From Martinezella rhizogenes (GTDB lineage Bacteria > Pseudomonadota > Alphaproteobacteria > Rhizobiales > Rhizobiaceae), in contig NZ_SGNY01000005.1 of the NCBI RefSeq assembly GCF_007002745.1, positions 62,001 through 126,000 on the forward strand: a DNA stretch of 64,000 nt, read 5' to 3'. Shown piece by piece: positions 40,057-50,003 of this stretch (positions within the stretch are counted from its first letter, which is position 1; every line of letters begins with the position of its first letter). The translations under genes and the position numbers were made by a program. The notes under the pieces were generated by a model. It did not search any database, was not told the origin of the DNA, and saw nothing but the letters and a program-made list of their open reading frames with translations.

Positions 40057-41106
40057 TTACTTCATCCCCGTGCCGGCAATTCCCGTCGTGATGTAACGCT
40101 GCAGGAACAGGAACACGACGGTAACAGGTGCCAGGCTGAGGAAGGTCATGGCGAGAATATAGTGCCATTGCACCGAGAACTCGCCCTGGAAGGCGTTCAG
40201 ACCCACCTGCAGCGTGAAGTTCTCACGGCTGCTGAGAACGATCAGCGGCCAGAGGAAGTCGTTCCAGCGCCACAGAACCGAGAAGATGGCGAGAACCGCG
40301 AGCGCCGGGGCCGTCAGCGGCAGGATGATGCGCCAGAAGATACGAAATTCGCTGGCGGCATCGACGCGGGCCGCCTCGATCAGCTCGTCGGGAATGGTCA
40401 GCATATATTGCCGCAGCAGGAACACGCCCGTCGGCGTCGCCACGGTGGGGATGATGACGCCCCAGAGATTATCGACGAGACCGACGCCGACGATGACGAG
40501 ATAGGCCGGCACCATGACGACGGTGAGCGGGATCATCAGGGTGGAGATGATGAGCACGAAAATCGCCTTCTCGCCGCGGAAGCGGTATTTGGAGAGCGCA
40601 AAGGCTGCCATGGCATTGACGATCAGCGTCAGGATGGTCGCGACAAAGGTGACGAAGACCGAGTTCTTGAGGAAGGTCAGGAAGCTGAAGCGGGTCAGCG
40701 GATCGGTGAAGTTTTCCGTCGCGACGGTCAGCTTCTGGACGGGCGTTATTTCCCGTGTGTCAACGCTGACCGGCGGGCCGGGATTGGCGGGATCGACCAT
40801 CTGGGCTTTGAGGCCGACGCGGCGGACCATGGCCATTTCCCGCGCCACGCCATCGATGGTGGCTTTCCACAGGCTGAGCTGTTTGTCGTAACCTGGCACC
40901 TCCACCTGTACGGCGGCGCGCGGCAGAAGGCTTGGCGGAAACCGGGTGATTTCTGCTTCCGGCTTCAGCGATGACATGGCGGCCCAGACGACCGGGATGA
41001 GGACGGCGAGCGTGCCGCCAATGAGCCATACCCAGGACAGGATATCGGTAAGGCCGATCCGGCCGGGGCGGCGGGTGCGCGTGAGGAACGCGACGGCGTT
41101 GGACAT
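40057..41106 (-). CDS. Carbohydrate ABC permease, MalG-like
   Basis: 349 residues from the ATG at 41106 (GGAG eight bases upstream), 2 bp after the MalF-like gene. The first helix is at about residues 19-42 (ILSWVWLIGGTLAVLIPVVWAAMSS). A periplasmic insertion of about 110 residues follows before the remaining helices. The ATPase-docking loop is EAARVDAASEFRIFWRIILPLTAPALAVLAI. Last gene of the leftward operon for uptake of plant-wall oligosaccharides (inferred from neighbours). Confidence 0.92.
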   Translation of the reverse strand: MSNAVAFLTRTRRPGRIGLTDILSWVWLIGGTLAVLIPVVWAAMSSLKPEAEITRFPPSLLPRAAVQVEVPGYDKQLSLWKATIDGVAREMAMVRRVGLKAQMVDPANPGPPVSVDTREITPVQKLTVATENFTDPLTRFSFLTFLKNSVFVTFVATILTLIVNAMAAFALSKYRFRGEKAIFVLIISTLMIPLTVVMVPAYLVIVGVGLVDNLWGVIIPTVATPTGVFLLRQYMLTIPDELIEAARVDAASEFRIFWRIILPLTAPALAVLAIFSVLWRWNDFLWPLIVLSSRENFTLQVGLNAFQGEFSVQWHYILAMTFLSLAPVTVVFLFLQRYITTGIAGTGMK

Positions 41107-41108
41107 GG

Positions 41109-42104
41109 TCAGGACTCCATCTTTTTGCCGAGGCGCAGCTGCACGAGGGTGAGTGCGAGAAGCACAAGACCCATCAGAACCGATGCGGCAGACGCAAGGC
41201 CGAACAGCCGCAGATCGCTGCCGAAAGCCATCTGGTAGATATATTGCACCACGAATGTATTGGCCGTGCCCGGCCCGCCGCCATTGGTCAAAACCCACGC
41301 TTCATCAAAGATTTGCACCGAGCGGATCATCAACAGGATCAGCACGACGAGGAGGTTGGGAGCAAGAAGCGGCAAGGTGATGCGCAACAGCGTGCGCCGG
41401 GGCGAGGCGGCGTCGATGGCGGCGGCTTCATAAAGGTCTTTCGGGATTGCCTGCAGGCCGGCCAGCAGGATGAGCGTATAAAAGCCCATATGGAACCAGA
41501 CCGAGACCACCACCACGAAGAAGCGTGACCAGCCGACATCCAGCAGGAAGATTTCCGGCGGCACACCGAGCATCTGCAGGAAGGCGTTCAGCAGGCCGTT
41601 GCGGTCCAGGAACCATTTCCAGATAAGGCCGATGACGACCGGCGACAGCAGGACCGGATAAAAGAACATGGCGCGGAAGAAGCCGCGTGCCGCAATCGCC
41701 CGGTTGAGGATCAGCGCGGTGACCAGCGCGACGAACAGCGTCGCGGTGACATTAAAACCGACGAACCACAGCGTGTTCCAGATCGCCGTCCAGAACAGCG
41801 ATTCCCGGCAGCTTCCGGGGTCCATATAGCTCTGGCAATCCAGCAGCTTGCCGAAATTTTCGAGCCCCACGAAGGGGCGGTCGCTGATCAGGAGTTCGGT
41901 GCCGCCGGTGAAGGCGTAACCGACGGCAATCGCAATCGGCAGGAAGGTGAAGATGCCGAACAGGACGAGGTTCGGCATCAGGAAAATATACGGCATGCGC
42001 CTTTTGCCGATCAGCCGCTCGATGAAATTGAGCGGCACTTCAGCGATCGCCATCACGGCGTCGAGCGCACGGTCGGACAGTCTGGCAAGCTTCGGATTGG
42101 CCAT
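41109..42104 (-). CDS. Carbohydrate ABC permease, MalF-like
   Basis: 331 residues with six predicted helices; the N-terminal helix is FLMPNLVLFGIFTFLPIAIAVGYAF. The docking loop is EAAAIDAASPRRTLLRITLPLLAPNLLVVLIL and the NGGGPGTAN motif is present. It forms the channel with the MalG-like protein. One base separates it from the ATPase gene stop, so the transporter genes are tightly coupled. Confidence 0.92.
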   Translation of the reverse strand: MANPKLARLSDRALDAVMAIAEVPLNFIERLIGKRRMPYIFLMPNLVLFGIFTFLPIAIAVGYAFTGGTELLISDRPFVGLENFGKLLDCQSYMDPGSCRESLFWTAIWNTLWFVGFNVTATLFVALVTALILNRAIAARGFFRAMFFYPVLLSPVVIGLIWKWFLDRNGLLNAFLQMLGVPPEIFLLDVGWSRFFVVVVSVWFHMGFYTLILLAGLQAIPKDLYEAAAIDAASPRRTLLRITLPLLAPNLLVVLILLMIRSVQIFDEAWVLTNGGGPGTANTFVVQYIYQMAFGSDLRLFGLASAASVLMGLVLLALTLVQLRLGKKMES

Positions 42105-42105
42105 G

Positions 42106-43211
<1,106 letters not shown>

Positions 43212-43212
<1 letters not shown>

Positions 43213-44564
43213 TACCTGCTCCCTTCGGACAAGTTCGTCGTCGCGACGATCTCTTGGCTGTTCCAGCCCTCGGGCAAGGGCATCGTTCTTTTAATGGCGA
43301 CATCGCGTGCCGCAAATCCTTCCACGCCGGCAAGATAGACCGCCGGCATTCCACCGGGATAATCTTCCAGACCGACGATCCTGCCTTCGGCATCCCGCGT
43401 CCAGGCATTGGCGCGGCCTGCCGCATCGGGGCTTGGGGCGATATCCGCATTGGTGGGGCGCAGATCATATTGCAGACCGGTGCCCAGCTTGCCGGGCTGC
43501 TGCGACAGCGTGATGCGCTCCAGCCTGACATTGTGGATGCCGGCTTTCGACGTGGCGACGAGATTGATTGCGCCTTCCATGGAGCCGCTCAGATCTTCCA
43601 CGACCAGATTGTCGACGCTGCCGGCCTGACGCTCGGGGCGGCGGTCGACGACGGTGACGGTCACAGCCTCGCCGGAGCCCCAGAAGCCGCCCGGCGTTTC
43701 GTGGCACTCGGCCTCGATCCGTGAAAAGCGGATATTGCGCATGGCACCGCCATCGCGGGAGAAAAGGCCGATGCCGCGATTGGACTCGACGATTTTGCAA
43801 TCCTCGAACACCACATTGGTGAAATCGCCGAAGGATTCCGTGCCAAGCTTCAGGGCGCAGCTGACGCTGGAAACGATGCAGCGGCGAACCGTGATGTCAT
43901 TGCAGGCACCGACCGCTTTGCCGTCCGGCCCGGCGCTGGTCTTCAGGCAGATGCCGTCATCGGCAGTCGAGATAAAGCAATCCTCGATCAGCGCGCGCCG
44001 GCAAGCATCCAGCACGATGCCATCCGTATTGGGCAGGCGGCGGTCGTTTTCGATGCGGAGATTGCGGAAATTGAGATAGTCGCAATCGACCATATGCAGC
44101 GTCCACATCGGCGAGCCGCTGACGAAGAGGTTTTCAAGGCGCACGTTGCGGCAGGCTTCCAGCACCATCACGCGCGGACGCCGTGCCGCCGGGATAAAGG
44201 TTCCCATCGCCTCGTCATCGCCGGTGATGAAGTGCTCGCCGCCGGCCTCGATGCGGCCGGGGCCGGTAACGGCGATGTCGCTTGCGCCCCAGGCAATGAT
44301 CATGCCGCGATTGGATGCCTCGGCGATCACCGAAACCGTTGTATGGGCATAGGCCTCGTAATCGGAAACAGGGGCGAGCACCGCGTCTTCGGCAAGGTGC
44401 AGTTCCACGCCACTCTTGAGCTGCAGGCCGCCGCTGACATGGCGACCGGCCGAAAGCGACACGCGACCGCCGCCCGCTGCCGAGACCGTATCGATCGCCC
44501 GCTGGATGTCGGCCGTGGCATCACGGCCATCGGCCGTGATGGTGATGTCTGATTGCGCGCTCAT
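43212..44564 (-). CDS. GH28-like polygalacturonase family protein, cytoplasmic
   Basis: 450 residues, right-handed parallel beta-helix of the polygalacturonase family: ADIQRAIDTVSAAGGGRVSLSAGRHVSGGLQLKSGVELHLAEDAVL at the N-terminus and the catalytic motifs NTDG (179-182) and DD (202-203 in TADDGICLK). The usual GHG His motif is replaced by SCALKLGTES. No signal peptide, so it should act on oligosaccharides after import, in the cytoplasm. It overlaps the GH105-like gene by 4 bp. Likely substrate: short galacturonate- or rhamnogalacturonan-type oligomers. Confidence 0.83.
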
Positions 44565-45655
44565 GATACCTGCGGCCTTTTCAGGAACACGTCGATCAGC
44601 AGCAGCATCGTCAGCGCCTGCCCGTAGGGCGTCGGCAGATTGGGAATGCGGCGGTAGAAATCGAGATCATGGCCCATTGGCGTGCCGTCGGAGACGCCGT
44701 GAACAACGCCTTCGTCATCGATATTGCCGAGCACCGCCTTCAACGCCCGTTCCGCATGCGGCCGGTTCTCTTCTCCGAGAATGCCGGCTTCGATGCCACG
44801 CAGAATGCCATAGGCGATGCCGGCTGTCGCCGATGTCTCGACCGGCGAGGTCGGGTCGTCGAGCAGCGTGTGGAACATGCCGTCTTTGCGCTGATATTGA
44901 CGCAGCGACCGCACCTGGCTTGCCAGCACATTGGCGAGGAAACGCCTGTCCTTTTCGTCAAGTGTCGGCGCCAGTTCGAAGAGTTCGGGAATGGCAACCG
45001 TTATCCAGGAATTGCCGCGCGCCCAGAAGGCATGAGCGAAATTGTGACGGCCGTTGAAGGTCCAGCCGTGATACCAGAGCCCGGTGACGGGGTCCGACAG
45101 ATAACGCGTATGGACCATGAACTGGTAGACCGCCTCGTCGATCCAGTCCTGACGTTTGCAGACGACGCCGGCGCGGGCGAGGAACAGACATGCCATGAAC
45201 AGCGTGTCGTCCCACAATTCGCCCTCGTTCAGCCGCTCCTTGACGACGTGCTGGAAGCCGCCATCTTCGGTTTTCGGCAATTTATGCACCAGCCATTCGG
45301 CCCAGTCTTCCACCAGCGCCCGGAAATCCGGCCGGTCGACATGTTCCGTCAGGATGACAAGCGGCAGCATCGGCGCGGAGCTGTTGATCTGGCGCGGCGG
45401 CAGGCCGCGCTCGATCTGCCAGCTATACCATGTCACGAGATCATCAAGCGCTTTGCGATCGTTGGCGGCGAGCGCCCGGCGCAGGAAACCGTAAAGGCCG
45501 ACACCCACTTCCCAGTCCCATTCATCGAACTGGATCTTGCCCTCGGAACTGCTGCTCGCCAGACCTTCCTGAATGCCCTTGAGGCGGCTGAAGGCGGCGG
45601 CGACATTGTCGATCGTCGTCCTGAGAGTGTCTTTTTCCATGCTTGGCTGGTTCAT
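44561..45655 (-). CDS. GH105/GH88-type unsaturated uronyl hydrolase
   Basis: 364 residues, (alpha/alpha)6-barrel hydrolase like YteR. Key stretches: WDWEVGVGLYGFLRRAL, INSSAPMLPLVILTEH, LNEGELWDDTLFMACLFLARAG with the catalytic Asp, HGWTFNGRHNFAHAFWARGNSWITVAIPEL, and VETSATAGIAYGILRGI. It removes the unsaturated uronic acid left by pectate or rhamnogalacturonan lyases. No signal peptide, so it is cytoplasmic, downstream of import. The first Met (45655) is used; Met6 is an alternative. Confidence 0.88.
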   Translation of the reverse strand: MNQPSMEKDTLRTTIDNVAAAFSRLKGIQEGLASSSSEGKIQFDEWDWEVGVGLYGFLRRALAANDRKALDDLVTWYSWQIERGLPPRQINSSAPMLPLVILTEHVDRPDFRALVEDWAEWLVHKLPKTEDGGFQHVVKERLNEGELWDDTLFMACLFLARAGVVCKRQDWIDEAVYQFMVHTRYLSDPVTGLWYHGWTFNGRHNFAHAFWARGNSWITVAIPELFELAPTLDEKDRRFLANVLASQVRSLRQYQRKDGMFHTLLDDPTSPVETSATAGIAYGILRGIEAGILGEENRPHAERALKAVLGNIDDEGVVHGVSDGTPMGHDLDFYRRIPNLPTPYGQALTMLLLIDVFLKRPQVS

Positions 45656-45663
45656 CTGTCAAT

Positions 45664-45778
45664 TCCGCTAGGAGCATTTCCAGTAAAAGCGGGGATCGCT
45701 TTTACGTCCGGACAATGCGTTAAAACAAAGAGCTAGAGCGTTTTCGCGTTTCGCAGAAAAGCGGAAAGGCTCTAGGAG
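45664..45778. repeat. Intergenic repeat with terminal hairpin, family C
   Basis: Contains GAGCATTTCCAGTAAAAGC, TACGTCCGGACAATGCG and a hairpin with CTAGAG / CTCTAG arms near 45733-45776. This pattern is common between genes in Agrobacterium and Rhizobium (from memory). It overlaps the last codons of the upstream 840-residue protein gene. Confidence 0.6.
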
Positions 45779-48294
45779 TAGAATGGTTGCGCCGCGCCAC
45801 CCGATGCGGGGTCGGCACTGTCGAAGGTGATTTCGGGTTGGGGCTGGTCATGATCGAAGGCCATTGCCTGCCCGCCGATGGTGAATGCGCCGTCCCAGGT
45901 GAGGGTGACATCGGGTCCGCCTGACGGCGCGACTGAGAGCAGCCGGCTTTCGGCATCGAAGGTGACCCGCGTGGCGAGGATTTTTTCCCGAAAACGGGCA
46001 AACTCCGCGACATCCCCGCAGCCGATGATGCCGACCCAGCCAGCGCGGCGGCCGGGTGATCTGATCTCGCGGTCGGCGGTGGCGCCTGCGGTGATGGGTT
46101 GAAGCCCGTTCGTTGCATGAAGCGCGGCAAAGCCGCGGCCCGAGCGGGTGATGAGCCAGTTGCCTTCCGTCAGCACCTCGTCCAGTCCGTCGCGGCCAAG
46201 ATAGGCATGGGTCCAGTCATTGCGGTGATCGTGCGTATCAAAGATCAGCATCGCCAGATCGCGATGCTGCGCCACGCGCGGCAGGATGCCGCTTCCCGCC
46301 CAGTAGGAGGGACGCTGGGTGCCCCACGGATCGTCTTCGCCGGGGTGGTTGACCCAGAGCCGCGCCATTGGATGGCCGGCGAGTTTGATATCCATGACGT
46401 GTTGCTGATGGCCCTTGCGGCCGGTCTTGTGGTCGACCACGGTGGAAAGCTGCGCGGCCTCGTTCTTGAACAGCACGAGCTTGCCGGGCTCCAGCCCCTG
46501 CGCGTAACGCGCCTCTACCATGCGGCCGCCCTCAAGCTGGGAAAGGGCGGCAAGATGTGCCGGTGGCAGGTAATCGCCGCAGCAGAACATCGGCAGAGAG
46601 GCGACGCCGTTGTTGAGCCAGCCTTGGCCGAAGGCGACCTCGGCGAAGGGTGCCAGTTCCGTCAGCGGCCCGGCGCGCAGCTCCTTGTCATAGGCTCTGC
46701 CTTGCGAACCGGAGGGGACGCCGCCGAGCGTGTGCAGCGCGATCATTTCGAAGATGAGATCGAGCTGGTAGCGCGCGCGTGCTGCAAGCTCCGGTCCGGC
46801 CCAATGCTCGATGGCGAGAAGGCCGATGAAATCCACGGGATAATAGGCGGCCGAATTCCATTCGGCGAGGCCGTGCGCCTCGACGCTGTCGAACCAGCGC
46901 TCCAGTCGGTCGGCGGCCAGCGCCGCCTGCTCTTTGCCGGTGCGGCCGGAGGCGGTGAAGATGGCGTCGGGCAGATAGTGTCCGGCGAGCAGCTGGCTGG
47001 TGTGGAAGCAGAGAACATGGTTCTCGCTCCAGAACCACATGACGTCGTTACCCGGCTCGTCCACCCAGTAGCGATATCCAAGGATCGAAGCGTCGATCCG
47101 CGCCCGCATTTCAGTTGGCAGGCGGTCACTATGGGCGCGCACCAGCCAGAGCAGCGGGATCATGATGAAATCGGAGCAGTCCTCGCGCCGGTCGATGGAG
47201 CGCAGCGTCGCATCGACGATGCCGCCGATGGCCTTGAAGTCATCGCTGCCGGTGGCGACCATCGCCAGCGCCCGGCCGATGCGCCATGCGCCGAAACGCG
47301 CGCTGAAGGAGAGGGCCGCTTTCTTTCGCTCCCTAATATCGGCATTGGGCGCTTCCGGCGCGATATCATGCATGAAGGCTGCGTCGATGACGCGGGTGAC
47401 CGTTCCCGCACCCGAGCCCATGGTGATCCTGACGCCGTGATATCCGTCCGAAATGCCTGTCGTCCCGGGGATTGCCAGCGTGGATTGCCCGGCCTTCAGC
47501 ACGGTATCCACTTCCGCCAGTGCCGCGCGCTCGTGCCCATGGCTTTTCACCGCGATGTGTACGGGCAGGTCGCTTGCAGGGGCTGCTCCGAAAACCAGTT
47601 CGAGAGCGGTGCCGCAAAATACGTCGCGTGCCGGGCGAACATCCCGCACCAGCGCCGCAAGGCGCTTCGTTTCCTCGTGGTCGAGCGGCACGGGCAACAC
47701 GACTGTCAGCGGCGTCGGATCGATAACCTCAAGCTCGAAGAACCAGATGATGTCGCGTTCCGCCAGATCCTCGCAGAGCAGCAGGATCTCGTTGTCGCCG
47801 GCCGCAAGGTCGAGCGTCACGTCGCTGTTGGTTTCGACATTGCGGATAAAAGGTTCGAAACGCACCTGTTCAGCGCCGTTCACCCAGATGCGGACGCCGC
47901 CGCAGGTGCGCAACCGGAAATGCGCCTTTCTGGCGGCATCGCTGCGGAACGTGCCCTTCAGCCAGCGCTGCACATGGGTGGGAACATGCCAGAAGCCGGT
48001 GAATTCCACGCGGCGGTTGGAACCCGGCAGGTTGAGGTGAGACACCGCAAAGCCACTCTCGGGCGCGATGTCGCGGCCGATCATCGTCTGCTGGAAAGCC
48101 TTGCGGCAGGGAAGGTCGCCGACATCGACGAAACCATTGATGAAACGGTAATTGACCCGGTCTTCCGCCGGTGCGGGTGCGCCCGGAAACGATGTCTCCA
48201 CCGGATCCGAGACGATCCAGGCGGTCACCGTCTCGCCGTCGGCGACGGTATATGTGGGCTGCGACGCATCCGTCGCCAAAGGTCCATCCGTCAT
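45772..48294 (-). CDS. Large unidentified protein, probable alpha-toroid carbohydrate-active enzyme
   Basis: 840 residues, no signal peptide. I do not recognise a named family. Residues about 90-210 look like a beta-sandwich accessory domain (HFRLRTCGGVRIWVNGAEQVRFEPF, NEILLLCEDLAERDIIWFFELEVI). Residues about 330-640 are helical with aromatic, polar motifs typical of (alpha/alpha) toroid hydrolases or lyases (VMWFWSENHVLCFHTSQLLAG, GLAEWNSAAYYPVDFIGLLAI). The C-terminus is again beta-rich. First gene of the leftward operon, divergent from the binding-protein gene, so it should act on the same imported plant-wall oligosaccharide. Confidence 0.75.
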   Translation of the reverse strand: MTDGPLATDASQPTYTVADGETVTAWIVSDPVETSFPGAPAPAEDRVNYRFINGFVDVGDLPCRKAFQQTMIGRDIAPESGFAVSHLNLPGSNRRVEFTGFWHVPTHVQRWLKGTFRSDAARKAHFRLRTCGGVRIWVNGAEQVRFEPFIRNVETNSDVTLDLAAGDNEILLLCEDLAERDIIWFFELEVIDPTPLTVVLPVPLDHEETKRLAALVRDVRPARDVFCGTALELVFGAAPASDLPVHIAVKSHGHERAALAEVDTVLKAGQSTLAIPGTTGISDGYHGVRITMGSGAGTVTRVIDAAFMHDIAPEAPNADIRERKKAALSFSARFGAWRIGRALAMVATGSDDFKAIGGIVDATLRSIDRREDCSDFIMIPLLWLVRAHSDRLPTEMRARIDASILGYRYWVDEPGNDVMWFWSENHVLCFHTSQLLAGHYLPDAIFTASGRTGKEQAALAADRLERWFDSVEAHGLAEWNSAAYYPVDFIGLLAIEHWAGPELAARARYQLDLIFEMIALHTLGGVPSGSQGRAYDKELRAGPLTELAPFAEVAFGQGWLNNGVASLPMFCCGDYLPPAHLAALSQLEGGRMVEARYAQGLEPGKLVLFKNEAAQLSTVVDHKTGRKGHQQHVMDIKLAGHPMARLWVNHPGEDDPWGTQRPSYWAGSGILPRVAQHRDLAMLIFDTHDHRNDWTHAYLGRDGLDEVLTEGNWLITRSGRGFAALHATNGLQPITAGATADREIRSPGRRAGWVGIIGCGDVAEFARFREKILATRVTFDAESRLLSVAPSGGPDVTLTWDGAFTIGGQAMAFDHDQPQPEITFDSADPASGGAAQPFYS

Positions 48295-48320
48295 AATGGA
48301 TCGCCTCCCTTCGATCTTTA

Positions 48321-48334
48321 TGAAATTATTTTCA
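48321..48334. promoter_or_regulatory. Candidate operator, left copy
   Basis: TGAAATTATTTTCA, 13 of 14 identical to the palindrome at 48461 and placed 27 bp upstream of the leftward operon start. The flanking CACAATTCGA mirrors the TTCGATTTGTG flanking the other copy. Confidence 0.6.
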
Positions 48335-48460
48335 CAATTCGATTTTCGCTTTTTCGCGTCGATTTGTGCGATTTATGTAAAACAAACAACTTGACGTTTA
48401 TTCTGTCAAGCCGCAAAACAGGATAAATCGAATTAAGCAGAGGAGCTTTCATTCGATTTG

Positions 48461-48474
48461 TGAAAATATTTTCA
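48461..48474. promoter_or_regulatory. Candidate operator, right copy
   Basis: TGAAAATATTTTCA, a perfect 14-bp palindrome, 15 bp upstream of the binding-protein start and overlapping its likely transcription start region. With the left copy it forms an inverted pair controlling both directions. Confidence 0.6.
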
Positions 48475-48488
48475 TTGGGAGGATGAGC

Positions 48489-49769
48489 ATGATGAAATTG
48501 TTTTCGGGCGTCAGCGCCCTTGTAATTGCCTCCGTCGCCGGTCTTGCAGCCGCGCAGGCCGAGACCCGCACGATCACTTTCCTTTTTACGGATGACGACC
48601 AGGGTTACGTGCAGCGCATGGCCGACCTCAGCAAGGAGTTCGAAACGGCCAATCCGGGCGTGAAGATCAACTTCGTGTCTTCGGGTTACGACGCCGTTTC
48701 CAAGCAGCTGCCGGTGCAGCTGGCAGTCGGCGAAGGCCCTGACATTGCCAAGATCACCGACTGGCAACTCGCCCCCTATTATCTCGATATGCGGCCTTAC
48801 ATGAAAGATGCGGAGGCCTTCGCGAAGCTGCATGGTTCGAGCCTCAACCAGCTTCGCCTGCCCAACGTCAACGATCCGCAGTCGATCAACGGTTACATGG
48901 CGTCGCAGACGCTGAACCTGCCCTTCGTCAACAAGACGCTGTTCGAGCAGGCGGGTGAGCCCTTGCCCGGCCCGACCGCGAAATTCAGCGAGATCGTCGA
49001 GGCTTCCGCCCGTGTTGCCAAGGCGACCGGCGTGCAGATCCCCTTCACCATGGACCGTTCCGGCCACCGCTTCTCCGGCGGCGCTTTCGCTTACGGTTCG
49101 AGCTATGTGAAGGACGGCAAGTTCAGCTTCCCGGATGATGCGGCGAAAAAATACATCGCCGATATCTATTCATGGACGCAAAATGGCAGCTTCCCCAAGG
49201 AAATGTGGGGTGCCGCCGGCGGTTCGCAGTACAAGAACATGGGTGACGAATTCGTCAACGGTAACGTCGTGACCTATCTGGCCGGCAACTGGATGGTAAA
49301 CCCGTTCCAGAACAAGATCGGCGACGCCTTCGAATGGACGGCGATCAATGCGCCCTGCGGCGATGCCGGATGCTACGCCATGCCCGGCGGCACCGCCATT
49401 GTCGGCTTCAAGCGTACCAAATATCCTGAAGATGTCGCTCACTTCGTCGAATTCCTCGGCTCCGAGAAGGTGCAGCGGGAAATCGCCGAGAACTATGTCG
49501 TCCTGACCGGCGCTGAAATCGTCGATCCGCAATACAAGCTGAAGAGTGAAGACGCCAAGGCGGCGATGAAGGTCTTCCTCGACAACAAGAAGAACGTGCC
49601 GCAGGCGGCCCGCGATTTCGAGCGCGCCAAGGGCGGCAGCGCCATGTATCAGCAGATCGTGCAGCGCATGAGCCAGCTGATTGTCGGCGAGTTGACGCTT
49701 GACCAGACCTACAAGGTGCTGGCTGACGACGTCGCCAAGATCAACGAGGCCGTTGCGGTCAAAAAGTAA
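48489..49769 (+). CDS. Sugar-binding protein of the pectic-oligosaccharide ABC importer (SBP family 1)
   Basis: 426 residues from the ATG at 48489, which has GGGAGG at a good distance; the ATG at 48483 touches the ribosome site. Signal peptide KLFSGVSALVIASVAGLAAAQAE. Family-1 pattern: YVQRMADLSKEFETANPGVKINFVSSGYDAVSKQLPVQLAVGEGPDIAKI, LPFVNKTLFEQAGEPLPG, GNWMVNPFQNKIG and MPGGTAIVGFKRTKYPEDVAHFVEFL. It is transcribed away from the permease, ATPase and hydrolase operon and shares its divergent operator region. Confidence 0.93.
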   Translation: MMKLFSGVSALVIASVAGLAAAQAETRTITFLFTDDDQGYVQRMADLSKEFETANPGVKINFVSSGYDAVSKQLPVQLAVGEGPDIAKITDWQLAPYYLDMRPYMKDAEAFAKLHGSSLNQLRLPNVNDPQSINGYMASQTLNLPFVNKTLFEQAGEPLPGPTAKFSEIVEASARVAKATGVQIPFTMDRSGHRFSGGAFAYGSSYVKDGKFSFPDDAAKKYIADIYSWTQNGSFPKEMWGAAGGSQYKNMGDEFVNGNVVTYLAGNWMVNPFQNKIGDAFEWTAINAPCGDAGCYAMPGGTAIVGFKRTKYPEDVAHFVEFLGSEKVQREIAENYVVLTGAEIVDPQYKLKSEDAKAAMKVFLDNKKNVPQAARDFERAKGGSAMYQQIVQRMSQLIVGELTLDQTYKVLADDVAKINEAVAVKK

Positions 49770-49815
49770 TTGGCCCAGCATTCGGCTTTGCCGGAGTAAC
49801 GAAGCCACTGAACCC

Positions 49816-49842
49816 TATGCCCGAAGCCGGTCTTCGGGCATA
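49816..49842 (+). terminator. Terminator hairpin after the sugar-binding protein
   Basis: TATGCCCGAAG / CTTCGGGCATA, a perfect 11-bp stem with a 5-base loop, then TCTCTCCGCTTTTT. Good stem, T-rich tail slightly displaced. Confidence 0.65.
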
Positions 49843-50003
49843 TCTCTCCGCTTTTTCCGGGCGGATATTGCCACATATGCTGTCTCGATCAGCACCATCG
49901 AAAAACTGAAATACGCTCCATTTAAACCTGATGACGAGGCGCGCGGGAGACCGTGCCGCCTGTTTTCGTCACGCGTCACTCGCTGCAAATCATAGGATTC
50001 GTC

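Noticed and set aside
46099..48426. Very long open frame (775 codons) on the + strand
   Set aside because: It runs antisense to the 840-residue operon gene, has shadow-type composition (His, Arg, Gly, Val rich), no ribosome site and no family motif; long antisense frames are common in GC-rich DNA.
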